DNA of 64,000 nucleotides from Alicyclobacillus acidocaldarius subsp. acidocaldarius Tc-4-1 (lineage in GTDB: Bacteria > Bacillota > Bacilli > Alicyclobacillales > Alicyclobacillaceae), in the NCBI RefSeq assembly GCF_000219875.1, contig NC_017167.1, positions 2,009,572-2,073,571 of the forward strand, given 5' to 3'. Numbering within the stretch: the stretch's first letter is position 1; each line of letters begins with the position of its first letter. A program made the translations under genes and the position numbers. The notes below the pieces were generated by a model. The model was not told where the DNA came from. It saw only the letters and a list, made by a program, of their open reading frames with translations, and searched no databases. Positions 16,961 through 26,078 of the stretch are shown here, piece by piece.

Positions 16961-18147
16961 GGCCCGTCACCCCCGCCCTGCGGGTGTTGCACGCGATGCG
17001 CGAGCACGCCGACGAGCCTCGGCCGTATGGAAAGGGTCAACCACGCAGGCGCCTCAATCCGCGCCAGCGTCCTGCGGCCTGTCCACGCAATCCAGCCGAG
17101 CCCCGGCAGGACGATGTCCCCGCCCCGTTTCCCAAGAGAAAAATCGGCGTCGCGCCTCGGCGGCGCCGCGACGAGCCACGAACGCCGGTCCACAAACGCG
17201 TCCGCGCACGCCTCGCACGGGACCTTCAGGATGTCATAGCGGTGCTCCGCAAAAAACGAATCTGCTCGTTCCCGCTTCGTCCGGTGCACCGGCAGCTCGT
17301 TGGAGACGTAGAGCACAATGCCCTGGCGCTCGCCCTCCAACGTCTCGAGGCGCACCAGTCCGCCGAGAAACAGCGCTTGCCCCGGGTTCAACTGGTACAC
17401 GCGCGGGCGCACGCGCGACCGCGGCACCACCCACTTCAAACAGTCGCCGCACAGCCGCTCGATGACGCGCGACGTGTACATGAGCCCTGGCGTGTCGAAC
17501 AGTTCCACGCGTCCGTAGGGCCCCTCAATCTCGAGCCGAGACATGGCGAGCGTCGTGCCCGGCCTGCGCGACACGGTGAAGGGCTGCTTCCGCTCCGACA
17601 GCCGCTCGACCATCGCGTTGAGAAGCGTCGACTTGCCCACATTGGCCATGCCCATCACGTACACCGGCCGCTTCGTTTCCCTCGCGACGCGATCCACGAG
17701 CCGGTCGACGCCGCGGCGCTTCTCGGCGCTGATGAAGGCCACATCGAGCGGCTCCACGCCCGTCGCGCGCACCTCACCGCGGATCCAGTCCGCAAGCGCC
17801 TCGTAGCCCACATCGGCCGGCAGAAGATCCACCTTGTTCACGACGACGATCACGTCGCTCGACGCGACGAACCGCCGCGCGCTCGGGATGAGGCTGCCGG
17901 CGAGATCGAACACGTCAACCACGTAGAGTACGAGCCCCGGATGATCGAAGATGGCCGCGACCTGTCGCTGATACGTCTCTTCATCCACGGCGACGGGCGT
18001 GAAGTCGCCGTAGTGGCGAATGCGAAAACACCGCCGGCAAAGCACATCCTCCCGCTCCAGGTGGCTCTCCGGCACGTAGCCTGGCATTCGCTCGTCCGTC
18101 GATTGAAGCGGTGCCCCACATCCCACACACACTCGGGTGTCAGTCAT
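16957..18147 (-). CDS. yqeH: YqeH circularly permuted ribosome-biogenesis GTPase
   Basis: YqeH acts in 30S subunit assembly. The 396-aa product has an N-terminal zinc finger (Cys7, Cys10, Cys37, Cys40). Its GTPase motifs are in permuted order: NKVD (G4, 104-107), then GMANVGKS (G1, 166-173), then DTPG (G3, 218-221). The C-terminal domain matches the family. It overlaps yqeG by 8 bp upstream and aroE downstream. Confidence 0.96.
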   Translation of the reverse strand: MTDTRVCVGCGAPLQSTDERMPGYVPESHLEREDVLCRRCFRIRHYGDFTPVAVDEETYQRQVAAIFDHPGLVLYVVDVFDLAGSLIPSARRFVASSDVIVVVNKVDLLPADVGYEALADWIRGEVRATGVEPLDVAFISAEKRRGVDRLVDRVARETKRPVYVMGMANVGKSTLLNAMVERLSERKQPFTVSRRPGTTLAMSRLEIEGPYGRVELFDTPGLMYTSRVIERLCGDCLKWVVPRSRVRPRVYQLNPGQALFLGGLVRLETLEGERQGIVLYVSNELPVHRTKRERADSFFAEHRYDILKVPCEACADAFVDRRSWLVAAPPRRDADFSLGKRGGDIVLPGLGWIAWTGRRTLARIEAPAWLTLSIRPRLVGVLAHRVQHPQGGGDGP

Positions 18148-18697
18148 CCAAACGCCTCCTGTCCGCGGCGGGCTCGGGGCGCCGGAGCCCTCGCCGTTCC
18201 AGCCGCCTCAACACCAGCCGCTCGGCCATACGCGAAATCTTGGTGCCCCACCACTCCACCGGATCCTGTGGAAGCACTAAAATGGCGTACAGTCCAAGCC
18301 GCTTTGCGCCCTGAATGTCGGTGAACAGCTGATCGCCCACCATCGCAGTGGCCTCCGGCGGCATATGGAAGCGGCGGAGCGCCTCCAAAAACCCGCGCGA
18401 CTTGGGCTTGCCAGCCGCCGAGACCGCCGGCACGCCGCACAGTTTGGCAAATGATCCGACGCGATCCTCGCCGTTGTTTGAGATGATGCACACGTGAAAG
18501 CCTCGCGCATGCACGCTGCGCAACCACGCGGTGAGTTCGGACGGCACGTCGGGGTGGTTCCACGGCACCAGCGTGTTGTCGAGATCCGTCAAAATCAGGC
18601 GAATCCCCCGCCGCCACAGGGCGTCGAGATCAATCTCGTAGATGGACGCCACGTACTCGTCCGGCATGAGCCGCGAGAGCCAGGCCAAGCTTCTCAC
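18140..18697 (-). CDS. yqeG: YqeG HAD-family phosphatase
   Basis: This is a HAD-superfamily phosphatase of the YqeG (IIIA) family. With GTG at 18697 it has 185 aa, with catalytic DLDNT (Asp38, Asp40), SNNGE (motif II) and VGDQLFTDIQGAK (motif IV). The start is uncertain: an ATG at 18667 gives MPDEYVASIYEI, like the B. subtilis start, and neither has a strong ribosome binding site. It is the first gene of the yqeG-yqeH-aroE-nadD-yqeK-rsfS-yqeM operon. Confidence 0.9.
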   Translation of the reverse strand: MRSLAWLSRLMPDEYVASIYEIDLDALWRRGIRLILTDLDNTLVPWNHPDVPSELTAWLRSVHARGFHVCIISNNGEDRVGSFAKLCGVPAVSAAGKPKSRGFLEALRRFHMPPEATAMVGDQLFTDIQGAKRLGLYAILVLPQDPVEWWGTKISRMAERLVLRRLERRGLRRPEPAADRRRLDD

Positions 18698-18740
18698 CCA
18701 ATTTCGTCGTTCGTTGTCCGCGCTTCGATAACAGTTGGAT

Positions 18741-18749
18741 ATGATACCA
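18741..18749 (-). promoter_or_regulatory. Extended -10 promoter candidate for the yqeG operon
   Basis: TGG-TATCAT lies about 45 bp upstream of the GTG start of yqeG on the minus strand. No convincing -35 box is seen. It is the best promoter candidate before the seven-gene operon. Confidence 0.4.
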
Positions 18750-18842
18750 TATGCGTAGATACCGACGCCAGGGATGCGCTCCCGCGCGGACCCAACGTTT
18801 TCAGGCGGCGGCTTGTCCGCTTCACTCGCGGAGCTGGAGAAG

Positions 18843-19191
18843 ATGTCCACGTGGACTGTGACCTACGCGTTTCCCGCCAATCTGAATTTCATCCTGTATG
18901 TATGGCGGCTACGCGCACATTCCCAGAGCTCTGAATGGAAAGACGCACGCGATGCCCATTCGGATGCGCAAGGGCGATTTGCGCGCGTTTGGCAACAGGA
19001 ACTCGAGGAGATTCGCCGCCTGGGCGCGGCCGAGGTGGATGGCCGCTGTCTCGCGGGATTGGAAGGTCCGCTGCGCCTTCTGTTCGCCGAGTCGCCGATG
19101 GGGCATGACGCCTTCGAATCCGCGTGGCCCCTGTTCGCGGAGTGGCGGCAACCGGCGCGCGTGAGACCCGCCGAAGCTTGGCGGGCCTCCT
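18843..19191 (+). pseudogene. Unknown gene truncated at its 3' end against sigK
   Basis: A plus-strand reading frame starts MSTWTVTYAFPANLNF with a purine-rich GGAGAAG ahead of the ATG and has normal GC-rich third positions for about 115 codons. It then has no stop before sigK, and the frame continues about 370 bp antisense inside sigK with unnatural composition. I take the first part as the remains of a real gene whose 3' end was lost. The family is not recognised. It might instead be an intact but very long overlapping gene, which I consider unlikely. Confidence 0.4.
19167..19185 (-). terminator. Hairpin after sigK, no T-tract
   Basis: CCCGCC-(7 nt)-GGCGGG forms a 6-bp GC stem 7 bp after the sigK stop. 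No run of T follows on the minus strand, so terminator function is weakly supported. Confidence 0.35.
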
Positions 19192-19911
19192 CTACGCGTC
19201 TGCGCCAGAGCCGGCAGGTTTGCGCTGGCGCATGTTTTCGTACAATTTCACAATGGCCTTTTGCTCAATGCGCGAAACATAGCTGCGCGAAATGCCGAGT
19301 TCCTTCGCGATTTCCCGCTGCGTCCGCTCCTCCCCGTCCGGCAGCCCAAACCGCTTGCACAGCACCTCCCGCTCGCGCGGGGCGAGAAGCGGCAGGCACT
19401 CGAACATCTTCTGCTTCTCCCACGACATATCCACGGCGTCGATCACGTCGTCCGGATCGGAACCCAACAGGTCCGCGAGCGTCATCTCGTTGCCGTCCTT
19501 GTCGGTGCCGACGGGATCGGACAACAAGGCGTCGCGCCGATGCTTCTTGCTGCTGCGCAGGTACATGAGAATTTCGTTTTCGATGCAGCGGGCGGCGTAG
19601 GTCGCGAGCTTCGTGCCCTTGTCGGGCCGATAGCTCTCGACCGCCTTGATGAGCCCGATGGTGCCGATGGAGATGAGATCGTCCATCTCCTCGCCAGAGG
19701 ATTCGTACTTCTTGGCCAGGTGCGCGACGAGGCGTAGGTTATGTTCGATGAGGCGATTACGCGCATCGGCGTCGCCCGCGAGGTAGTCGCGAATCGCGCG
19801 CTCTTCCTCCTCGGGGCTCAGCGGGTGAGGAAAAGCGCCTTGCTTGACATACGAGACAAACAGCGAGACGTCCTTGAACACGAGCGCCAGCAGCGTGAGC
19901 AAGCCGGGCAC
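19192..19911 (-). CDS. sigK: RNA polymerase sigma-K factor (pro-SigK)
   Basis: SigK drives late mother-cell gene expression in sporulation. With the second GTG as start (19911; GGAGGTG 6 nt upstream) it has 239 aa. The hydrophobic pro-sequence of about 20 residues precedes VSYVKQGAFP, the region cleaved by SpoIVFB in Bacillus. RLVAHLAKKYE, DLISIGTIGLIKAVE, and TQREIAKELGISRSYVSRIEQKA (region 4.2, with the HTH) match SigK closely. The gene is continuous, with no skin-type element in its middle. Confidence 0.96.
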   Translation of the reverse strand: MPGLLTLLALVFKDVSLFVSYVKQGAFPHPLSPEEEERAIRDYLAGDADARNRLIEHNLRLVAHLAKKYESSGEEMDDLISIGTIGLIKAVESYRPDKGTKLATYAARCIENEILMYLRSSKKHRRDALLSDPVGTDKDGNEMTLADLLGSDPDDVIDAVDMSWEKQKMFECLPLLAPREREVLCKRFGLPDGEERTQREIAKELGISRSYVSRIEQKAIVKLYENMRQRKPAGSGADA

Positions 19912-20049
19912 TTGGTCCACCTCCAGCCTGGATGCGTTGCATCTAAAGCTTTATGCGGAGGGGACAGGAAAACTGCTACGACAAACCCCATCAGAATCCG
20001 GACCAACTCTTTCAACGGCTCATTGAGGACACGTGAACATCAAAAAGAA

Positions 20050-20427
20050 TCAAAAAGATAGATCCCTTCTCCCAGGCGTTTGGCCGTCCGCCCCCAGCGG
20101 CTTTCGGAAAGTCAAGCCGTACAGGTTTCCCCCATCGAGCTCCTGCACGCGAACATCCTCAGCCATCTTCGGCACCGCGTGGATGGGGATGCCCACGAGC
20201 GCGCCGCGGTCTCGGAACCAACGCCTCACGAATGGAACCCGCTCGTACGTGCTTCTCACCTTCCGCTCCGTTTCGTCCACCACCACAACCTTCGTGCCCG
20301 GCTTGGCAATGCGCATCATCTCCTGCATGGCGCGCGCGGGATCGGTGAAGAAGTTGATTCCCCCCACGAACTCGAGCGGCCCGCCGAGCACGGGATCGCG
20401 CAGGAGCGCGAGAATTTCACGCTTCAT
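20050..20427 (-). pseudogene. Internally deleted SAM-methyltransferase-like gene
   Basis: This 125-aa frame starts with about 20 residues typical of the beginning of small class I methyltransferases (ILALLRDPVLGGPLEF) and jumps directly to VGGINFFTDPARAMQEMMRI, IAKPGTKVVVVDE and a normal methyltransferase C-terminus. The SAM-binding core with motif I (DLGxGTG), normally about 100 residues, is absent. The frame stays open, so the simplest reading is an in-frame internal deletion giving an inactive remnant. AAAGGCGG precedes the ATG. It stands alone between sigK and a membrane protein gene. Confidence 0.6.
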
Positions 20428-20451
20428 GAAGCACCGCCTTTCGCAAGACTC

Positions 20452-21432
20452 TCATGGTCCGCCTTCGACGGGATCACGGCACGGGATGCCCATGACCGCG
20501 CGCATCGCGTCGCCCTCGCTCCCACATCGCAGGCGTTCGCCCCACACGGTCAACCACTCAAACGCCTCGAGCAGCCGTTCGGGATCTGGGCCGCCACGTT
20601 CATAGACGAGGTGGAATTCAAGCTCGCCACCCACACCCCGGATCTCCGTTCGATCCGGCTTTGGCTCCATCGCCAGAGCCGAGCGGCACACGAAGCGCAC
20701 CACGGCGCGCGTCCGGGCCCAGTCCCGTGCAGAAAGCGCGGGAACATCCCGCACGTGACAGGGGACGCCTGGAAGGATGGATTCCGCCTCTCGCCGGAGC
20801 GCATCCGCGAGCGCGTCGCCGGGCCCCGCCTCTCCCGTATGCTCCGTGCTCTGCACGAGCCCCTCGACCGACTGTCGCCAGCTCAGCACCGCGAGCTGTT
20901 TCCACGCCTTTTCACAGCGCCGAGATTCGGCGAGCAGGCGCGCGGCGCGCACGCCGAAATAGAGCATCACGATGGCGAACCCGGCGATGGCGCCCTCCAT
21001 CGGCGTCAGCCGCGTGGTCAACACCAACGACAGCCCGAGGATCACGTATAGAACCGTGTTCGCCACGTCGTGCGGCCGCAGCACGGCGGCCACATAACCC
21101 AGAATGGGCCACAACAGATCCGTCGCGTGGTTCGGCGGCGTGTCGCCGGCAAACAGGAGTCCGAGGCACGCCAGCATGGCGGCGATGCTCACGTACGGCG
21201 CGAGACGATGCCCCGCGCGCCCGCTGAGCACAAGCACTACGGCAGCCTCCGCGAGCACCATGGCCTCGTAGTACAGGCGAATGAAGAAAGGACCGTGCGC
21301 AAGCGGTAGGTAGACCACCAAAATCGCCAGCGCCGCAATGGTTCGCGGCACCCAATGCGTCCAGTCCGCCCACGTCCGGCGGATGTCCGCCCGGACCTGT
21401 CGATACACGCCCAGAAGTTTCTTCCTCTTCAT
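20452..21432 (-). CDS. Unknown multi-pass membrane protein with soluble C-terminal half
   Basis: The 326-aa product starts MKRKKLLGVYRQVRAD at 21432. It has about five or six hydrophobic helices between residues 30 and 170, then a roughly 150-residue soluble region rich in Arg and Glu. The layout is reminiscent of sensor histidine kinases of the 5TM/7TM type, but I find no H, N or G boxes, so I leave it unnamed. An extended -10 (TGC-TATGAT at 21439-21447) lies only 7 bp before the ATG, which would give a nearly leaderless message. No strong ribosome binding site is seen. Confidence 0.65.
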   Translation of the reverse strand: MKRKKLLGVYRQVRADIRRTWADWTHWVPRTIAALAILVVYLPLAHGPFFIRLYYEAMVLAEAAVVLVLSGRAGHRLAPYVSIAAMLACLGLLFAGDTPPNHATDLLWPILGYVAAVLRPHDVANTVLYVILGLSLVLTTRLTPMEGAIAGFAIVMLYFGVRAARLLAESRRCEKAWKQLAVLSWRQSVEGLVQSTEHTGEAGPGDALADALRREAESILPGVPCHVRDVPALSARDWARTRAVVRFVCRSALAMEPKPDRTEIRGVGGELEFHLVYERGGPDPERLLEAFEWLTVWGERLRCGSEGDAMRAVMGIPCRDPVEGGP

Positions 21433-21515
21433 GCGCCTATCATAGCAAACGCGAAAGAGGTCGGCCACTGACATCCCGCGGCTGAGGCGCGAAGCGCCCC
21501 CTCTCGCCCCGCGGC

Positions 21516-22607
21516 TCACTTGCCGCTCGACTGCTCCGACCGCTTCTTCAAATTCTCTTCCCGCAGCATCTCATTGTGCAATTGCTGGCTGTACGTCTCC
21601 GCGAAGTAGTGTTCGCCGGTTCCGTTGCCCTTGGCGACGTAGTACAGATACTTCGTGTGGGCGGGGTGAAGCACCGCCTCAATGCTCGCAAGGCTCGGAC
21701 TGCAAATGGGTCCGGGCGGCAATCCACCGTACAAGTACGTGTTGTAGGGATTTCGCGCGTCCAGGATGTCCGCATCCGTCACGACCGTCAAGTGTCGGCC
21801 GATGGCGTAATCCACCGTGGCGTCGATCTGTAGGCGCATACGGAGCTTCAGCCGGTTGTCGATCACGCTCGCGATGATGGGCCGCTCGGAAGGCACCTGC
21901 GCCTCGTTTTCGATGAGCGACGCCTCCGTGATGGTCTCGTTCAGCGTGAGCTTGTCTGCCCGCATCGCCGCTTCGTTCGCGGACGTGAGCACGCGCGCCG
22001 CAAAGTCGTTCAGCATTTCATTGACGACGTCCACCGGGTTTTCATTCCGATAGAACTGGTACGTGTCTGGAAACAAGTACCCCTCGAGCCGGTAGCGAAC
22101 ATCGCGCCGCCCCGCAAGCTGCTTCAAAAACGCCTGATGGTAGTTGTCGGCTTGCACCGCTTTGAGAAACGCCGCCTCGCTGCAAACTCCATCTTGTGCG
22201 AGCCGCGCCGCGATGTCCACAACGTCATATCCCGGCGGAATGGTCACATTGACCACATCGGGGACGATCTCGCCCGCGGTCATCTGCCGATAGATCTGTG
22301 GCGCCGACTCATCCGCGGACAGCGCGTACGTGCCGGCCAAAATCGGCCTGCCCCCGCTGAGGCGCCCGTACAGCTCAAACGCGGTGGCGCTGCGGATGAG
22401 CCTCATCGCCTTCAATCGCTCGGCGACCGTGGCGACCGTGTCGCCGGCCTTCACCTTGAATCGCTCGAGCGGAGCCTTGGCCGACACGGGCCGCAGCGCC
22501 GCGCGAAACCACGCGCCGAAGACGAGTGCGACCACGACCACAAGCGCCAAGGCGACAAGGATCATCCATCGCGCGCGCCGCCTCGCGCTTGCTGGCTGGT
22601 TCGACAT
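21516..22607 (-). CDS. mltG: Endolytic murein transglycosylase MltG (YceG-like)
   Basis: MltG cleaves nascent peptidoglycan strands at the outer face of the membrane. The 363-aa product has a basic N-terminus, one TM helix (about 15-36), a LysM-like region (about 48-85), and the catalytic domain with YRLEGYLFPDTYQF (172-185) and the active-site Glu233 in ASLIENEA. A NPYNTYLYGGLPPGPI motif follows. ATG at 22607 has GGAAGG 7 nt upstream. The order ireB-ruvX-mltG is that of Bacillus, with yrzB missing. Confidence 0.95.
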   Translation of the reverse strand: MSNQPASARRRARWMILVALALVVVVALVFGAWFRAALRPVSAKAPLERFKVKAGDTVATVAERLKAMRLIRSATAFELYGRLSGGRPILAGTYALSADESAPQIYRQMTAGEIVPDVVNVTIPPGYDVVDIAARLAQDGVCSEAAFLKAVQADNYHQAFLKQLAGRRDVRYRLEGYLFPDTYQFYRNENPVDVVNEMLNDFAARVLTSANEAAMRADKLTLNETITEASLIENEAQVPSERPIIASVIDNRLKLRMRLQIDATVDYAIGRHLTVVTDADILDARNPYNTYLYGGLPPGPICSPSLASIEAVLHPAHTKYLYYVAKGNGTGEHYFAETYSQQLHNEMLREENLKKRSEQSSGK

Positions 22608-22625
22608 ACGTTCACCTTCCAACGT

Positions 22626-23069
22626 TCAACCTTCGAATTCCGCGCCCTCACCGTCCGCCCGCTGACGCGATCGCAGGTAGTCTTCGAGCAGGACCTGCGC
22701 GGCGGCCGCGTCGACCGTCGCGCGGCGCTCTCTGCGCCGCACGTTCTGCTCGATGAGGAAGCGCTCCGCGCTCACGGTGGTCAACCGCTCATCGTACAGA
22801 TGGACCGGCAGGCCCGTGCGCGCCGCGAGCATCCGGGCGAACTTCTCCGCGCGCGACGTCATCTCGGACGGCTGGCCCGACATGTGGAGCGGTCGCCCGA
22901 CGACAATCCGCCCCACCTCTTCTCGCCGCGCCAACTCCGCGACTTCGTCCGCCGCCTGCCGGTCCGATTGGCGCTCGATCACGCCATACGGCTGCGCGAT
23001 GAGCCCCATGGGGTCCGACAAGGCGACACCAATCCGCCGCTCGCCGAAATCAATCGCCATCGTCCGCAT
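22626..23069 (-). CDS. ruvX: RuvX/YqgF RNase H-fold nuclease
   Basis: RuvX (YqgF/YrrK) is a putative Holliday junction resolvase also linked to pre-16S rRNA processing. From ATG 23069 it has 147 aa: MAIDFGERRIGVALSDP (4-20) with catalytic Asp7, IVVGRPLHMSG, and a DERLTTVSAE plus late Asp pattern. Another ATG two codons upstream is possible; no ribosome binding site separates them. The start lies 20 bp inside the end of ireB, so the genes are translationally coupled. Confidence 0.93.
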   Translation of the reverse strand: MRTMAIDFGERRIGVALSDPMGLIAQPYGVIERQSDRQAADEVAELARREEVGRIVVGRPLHMSGQPSEMTSRAEKFARMLAARTGLPVHLYDERLTTVSAERFLIEQNVRRRERRATVDAAAAQVLLEDYLRSRQRADGEGAEFEG

Positions 23070-23325
23070 CGCCATACAGTGCGGCGTAGGCCCGCACGAG
23101 CTCCTCGATGAGATCATCCCGCTCGATGCGCCGGATGGTGTTGCGCGCGTCCATGTGGCTTGTGATGTACGCCGGATCGCCCGAAATCAGGTACCCCGCA
23201 ATCTGGTACACGGGATTGTACCCTTTTTCCTTCAGGGCGCGGTATGCGATTTGAAACGCGCGCCGAACCTCGGGATTGCCTGACTTCGACGCAAATCGCA
23301 TCGTGCTGTCAAACTCTTGTCCCAA
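23050..23325 (-). CDS. ireB: IreB family regulatory phosphoprotein (UPF0297)
   Basis: IreB/YrzL is a small protein that in enterococci is phosphorylated by the Ser/Thr kinase IreK. The 91-aa product has the family core EKGYNPVYQIAGYLISGDPA and ITSHMDARNTIRRIERDDLI. The start is a TTG at 23325 with GAGGTG 6 nt upstream; a GTG at 23334 lacks a ribosome binding site. It lies between alaS and ruvX as in Bacillus. Confidence 0.92.
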   Translation of the reverse strand: MGQEFDSTMRFASKSGNPEVRRAFQIAYRALKEKGYNPVYQIAGYLISGDPAYITSHMDARNTIRRIERDDLIEELVRAYAALYGDADDGD

Positions 23326-23387
23326 TGCCCGCACCTCGCTCGGGCGTCTGCCGACGCCAAAAAGTCGCTCGTCCCCTTACTTTCGAG

Positions 23388-26027
23388 TCAGCGCGCGCGA
23401 TTTCCTGCGATCTCGCCGAGAATTTCTCCGACCTTTTGGATGGCCTCGGAGAGCTTCGCCGCGTCTCGGCCTCCTGCCTGAGCCAGATCCGGCCTGCCGC
23501 CGCCACCACCGCCGGTCACCGCGGCCACCTGTTTGACAATCTCACCCGCATGGAGGCCCCGCGACTGCCAGTCCTTCGACACGTACGCGACAAACTGCAC
23601 CTTGCCGCGGTGAGCGGATCCCAGCACCACCACGACGGAGTCCACCCGGGCCTTGATCTCGTCCACCAGCTGGCGCAGCCCGTCCATGTCGAGATCGGAC
23701 AGCGCAGCGCGAATGACGGGGACACCCGCCAACGTCTCGACGTTTGCGACGAGCTCGTCCACGCGCGCATGCGCCAGACGCGCCTTCGCCGACTCCAGCT
23801 CGCGCTCCAGCTCGCGCATTTCCTGGACCACGCGATGCGCGCGCTCCACCACCGTGCTGACATTCGTCTTCAGCGCGTCCGCCACCTGGCGCAGCCGCTC
23901 TTCGCGCTCCCGGGCGACGCGATACGCGTGCCGACCGGTGACCGCTTCAATGCGGCGCGTGCCGCTCGCGATGCCCGTCTCGGACGTAATGAGAAATTGC
24001 CCAATGACGCCCGTCCGCGGCACGTGACAGCCGCCGCAAAGCTCGATGCTCTCGCCCGCCTGGACGACGCGCACCCGCTGGCCGTACTTCTCGCCGAAGA
24101 GCGCCATGGCGCCCATGGCCTTGGCCTCGTCCAAGTCCATCTCGCGGATGTGAACGGTGTGATCGCGCCAGATCTCGTCGTTCACGCGCCGCTCCACCTC
24201 GGCCAATTCCTCGTCCGTGAGTGGCCCGAAGTGAGAGAAATCAAACCGCAGGCGCTCCGGCTCGACAAGCGATCCCGCCTGCGCCACGTGCGTCCCAAGC
24301 ACGTCCCGCAGCGCCTTGTGCAAGAGGTGCGTCGCCGTGTGGTTTTTCACGATGTCGCGCCGGAAGTCCTCGTCGACGTGCGCGCGCACGCTGTCACCCT
24401 GAAGCAGCGAGCCGTCGACGACGCGCACTCGCATGACGTGCTGCCCGTGTGGCGCCTTCTGGACGTCGAGCACCTCCGCCTTGCCGTTTGTGCCGACGAT
24501 TTCGCCGCGATCGCCCACCTGCCCGCCGCTCTCCGCGTAAAACGGCGTCACGTCGAGGATGACCTGGCCTTCCTCGCCGATGGCGAGCCCGTCGACGCGA
24601 TCGCCATCCTTGAAGATGCCAAGGATGGTCGCGTCCACCGTGAGCTCGTCGTAGCCAACAAACCGCGACGGCTCCGTGAAGGTCTCCAGGGCTCCGCGCT
24701 GGCTCTGCATGCCCTCGGCCACCTGACGGGCCTCGCGCGCCCGCGCGCGCTGTTCCTCGAGCTCTCGCTCAAACCCTTCCCGGTCCACCGCGATCCCTTT
24801 CTCGCGCGCGATCTCGACGGTGAGATCGATGGGGAAGCCGTACGTGTCGTAGAGGCGAAACGCCGCTTCACCGGACAGGACGGTCTCGCCGCGCGCCTTG
24901 ACCTCTTCAATGGTCCGATTCAAGAGCTCCTCGCCGGCGGCTAGCGTCTGCAGGAAGCGCTCCTCCTCCGTGCGAACCACGCGCTCGATGAGCGGTCGCT
25001 TCTCGCGCACCTCGGGATAGTCGTCGCCCATGATTCTATCCACCACGGCCACGAGTTCGTACAAGAACGGCCGCTCGACGCCGAGCTTCCGGCCGCTGCG
25101 CACCGCGCGCCGCAGCAGGCGGCGGATGACGTACCCGCGGCCCTCGTTGGACGGGAGCACGCCGTCGCCAATCGCGAACGTCACCGTGCGGACGTGATCG
25201 GCGATGATCTTGAGATGGACGTCGTCCTCAGCCGATTGACCGTACGGGCGCCCCGAAAGTTCAGCGGCGCGATCGATGATGGGCCGGAACAGGTCCGTCT
25301 CGAAGTTGTTCGGCACGTCCTGCAGGATACTGGCCAGGCGCTCCAGGCCAGACCCCGTGTCGATGTTCTTCTTCGGCAGCGGTGAATACGATCCGTCCGC
25401 GTTCTTATTGAACTGCGTGAACACGAGGTTCCAGATCTCGAGGAACCGATCGCAGTCGCAGCCCGGTTTGCAGTCCGGCGAACCGCAGCCGTAGGCCTCG
25501 CCGCGATCGTAGAAGATCTCCGAACACGGACCACAGGGTCCTTCGCCAATCTCCCAGAAGTTGTCTTCCTTGCCGCGGTAGATGCGCGACGCCGGTAGCC
25601 CGACTCGGTGATGCCACACCTCGAACGCCTCGTCGTCCTCCTCGTGAATGGTGACGGAGATGCGATCCGGGTCCAGTTCGAGGACCTGAGTCAAAAACTC
25701 CCACGCCCAGGTGATGGCCTCGAGCTTGAAGTAGTCGCCGAACGAGAAATTGCCGAGCATTTCAAAGAACGTCTGGTGTCGCGCGGTGTGGCCAACTTCC
25801 TCGATGTCGTTGGTGCGAATGCACTTCTGCGCGTCCACGATGCGCGGCACTTCGGGGATCTCCCGGCCGTCGAAATACGGCTTCAGGGGCGCCATCCCCG
25901 CGTTGATCCAAAGCAGCGTCGGATCGTCCTTCGGCACGAGCGGAAAGCTCGGCAACACCATGTGACCGCGCTCCGCGAAAAATTGCTTGAACGCGCGGCG
26001 AATTTCTTGTCCAGTGAGCGATTTCAT
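23388..26027 (-). CDS. alaS: Alanyl-tRNA synthetase
   Basis: AlaS charges tRNA-Ala. The 879-aa product begins MKSLTGQEIRRAFKQFF and has class II motifs, the ARHQTFFEMLGNFSFGDYFK region, an editing domain with NHTATHLLHKALRDVLG and the zinc site CGGCHVPRTG, and a C-terminal DHH-like domain with a Gly-rich GGGGGGRPDLAQAGG end. GGAGGAGG lies 6-7 nt before the ATG. A long apparent upstream extension is the T-box leader and is not coding. Confidence 0.97.
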   Translation of the reverse strand: MKSLTGQEIRRAFKQFFAERGHMVLPSFPLVPKDDPTLLWINAGMAPLKPYFDGREIPEVPRIVDAQKCIRTNDIEEVGHTARHQTFFEMLGNFSFGDYFKLEAITWAWEFLTQVLELDPDRISVTIHEEDDEAFEVWHHRVGLPASRIYRGKEDNFWEIGEGPCGPCSEIFYDRGEAYGCGSPDCKPGCDCDRFLEIWNLVFTQFNKNADGSYSPLPKKNIDTGSGLERLASILQDVPNNFETDLFRPIIDRAAELSGRPYGQSAEDDVHLKIIADHVRTVTFAIGDGVLPSNEGRGYVIRRLLRRAVRSGRKLGVERPFLYELVAVVDRIMGDDYPEVREKRPLIERVVRTEEERFLQTLAAGEELLNRTIEEVKARGETVLSGEAAFRLYDTYGFPIDLTVEIAREKGIAVDREGFERELEEQRARAREARQVAEGMQSQRGALETFTEPSRFVGYDELTVDATILGIFKDGDRVDGLAIGEEGQVILDVTPFYAESGGQVGDRGEIVGTNGKAEVLDVQKAPHGQHVMRVRVVDGSLLQGDSVRAHVDEDFRRDIVKNHTATHLLHKALRDVLGTHVAQAGSLVEPERLRFDFSHFGPLTDEELAEVERRVNDEIWRDHTVHIREMDLDEAKAMGAMALFGEKYGQRVRVVQAGESIELCGGCHVPRTGVIGQFLITSETGIASGTRRIEAVTGRHAYRVAREREERLRQVADALKTNVSTVVERAHRVVQEMRELERELESAKARLAHARVDELVANVETLAGVPVIRAALSDLDMDGLRQLVDEIKARVDSVVVVLGSAHRGKVQFVAYVSKDWQSRGLHAGEIVKQVAAVTGGGGGGRPDLAQAGGRDAAKLSEAIQKVGEILGEIAGNRAR

Positions 26028-26078
26028 GCGCAACCTCCTCCTCCGACGCATCGCACTTCGGCTGTGTCCTCCTGCACG

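Noticed and set aside
23244-24944. 566-codon plus-strand frame antisense to alaS
   Set aside because: It is the shadow of a highly conserved gene in GC-rich DNA; the composition is typical of antisense reading.
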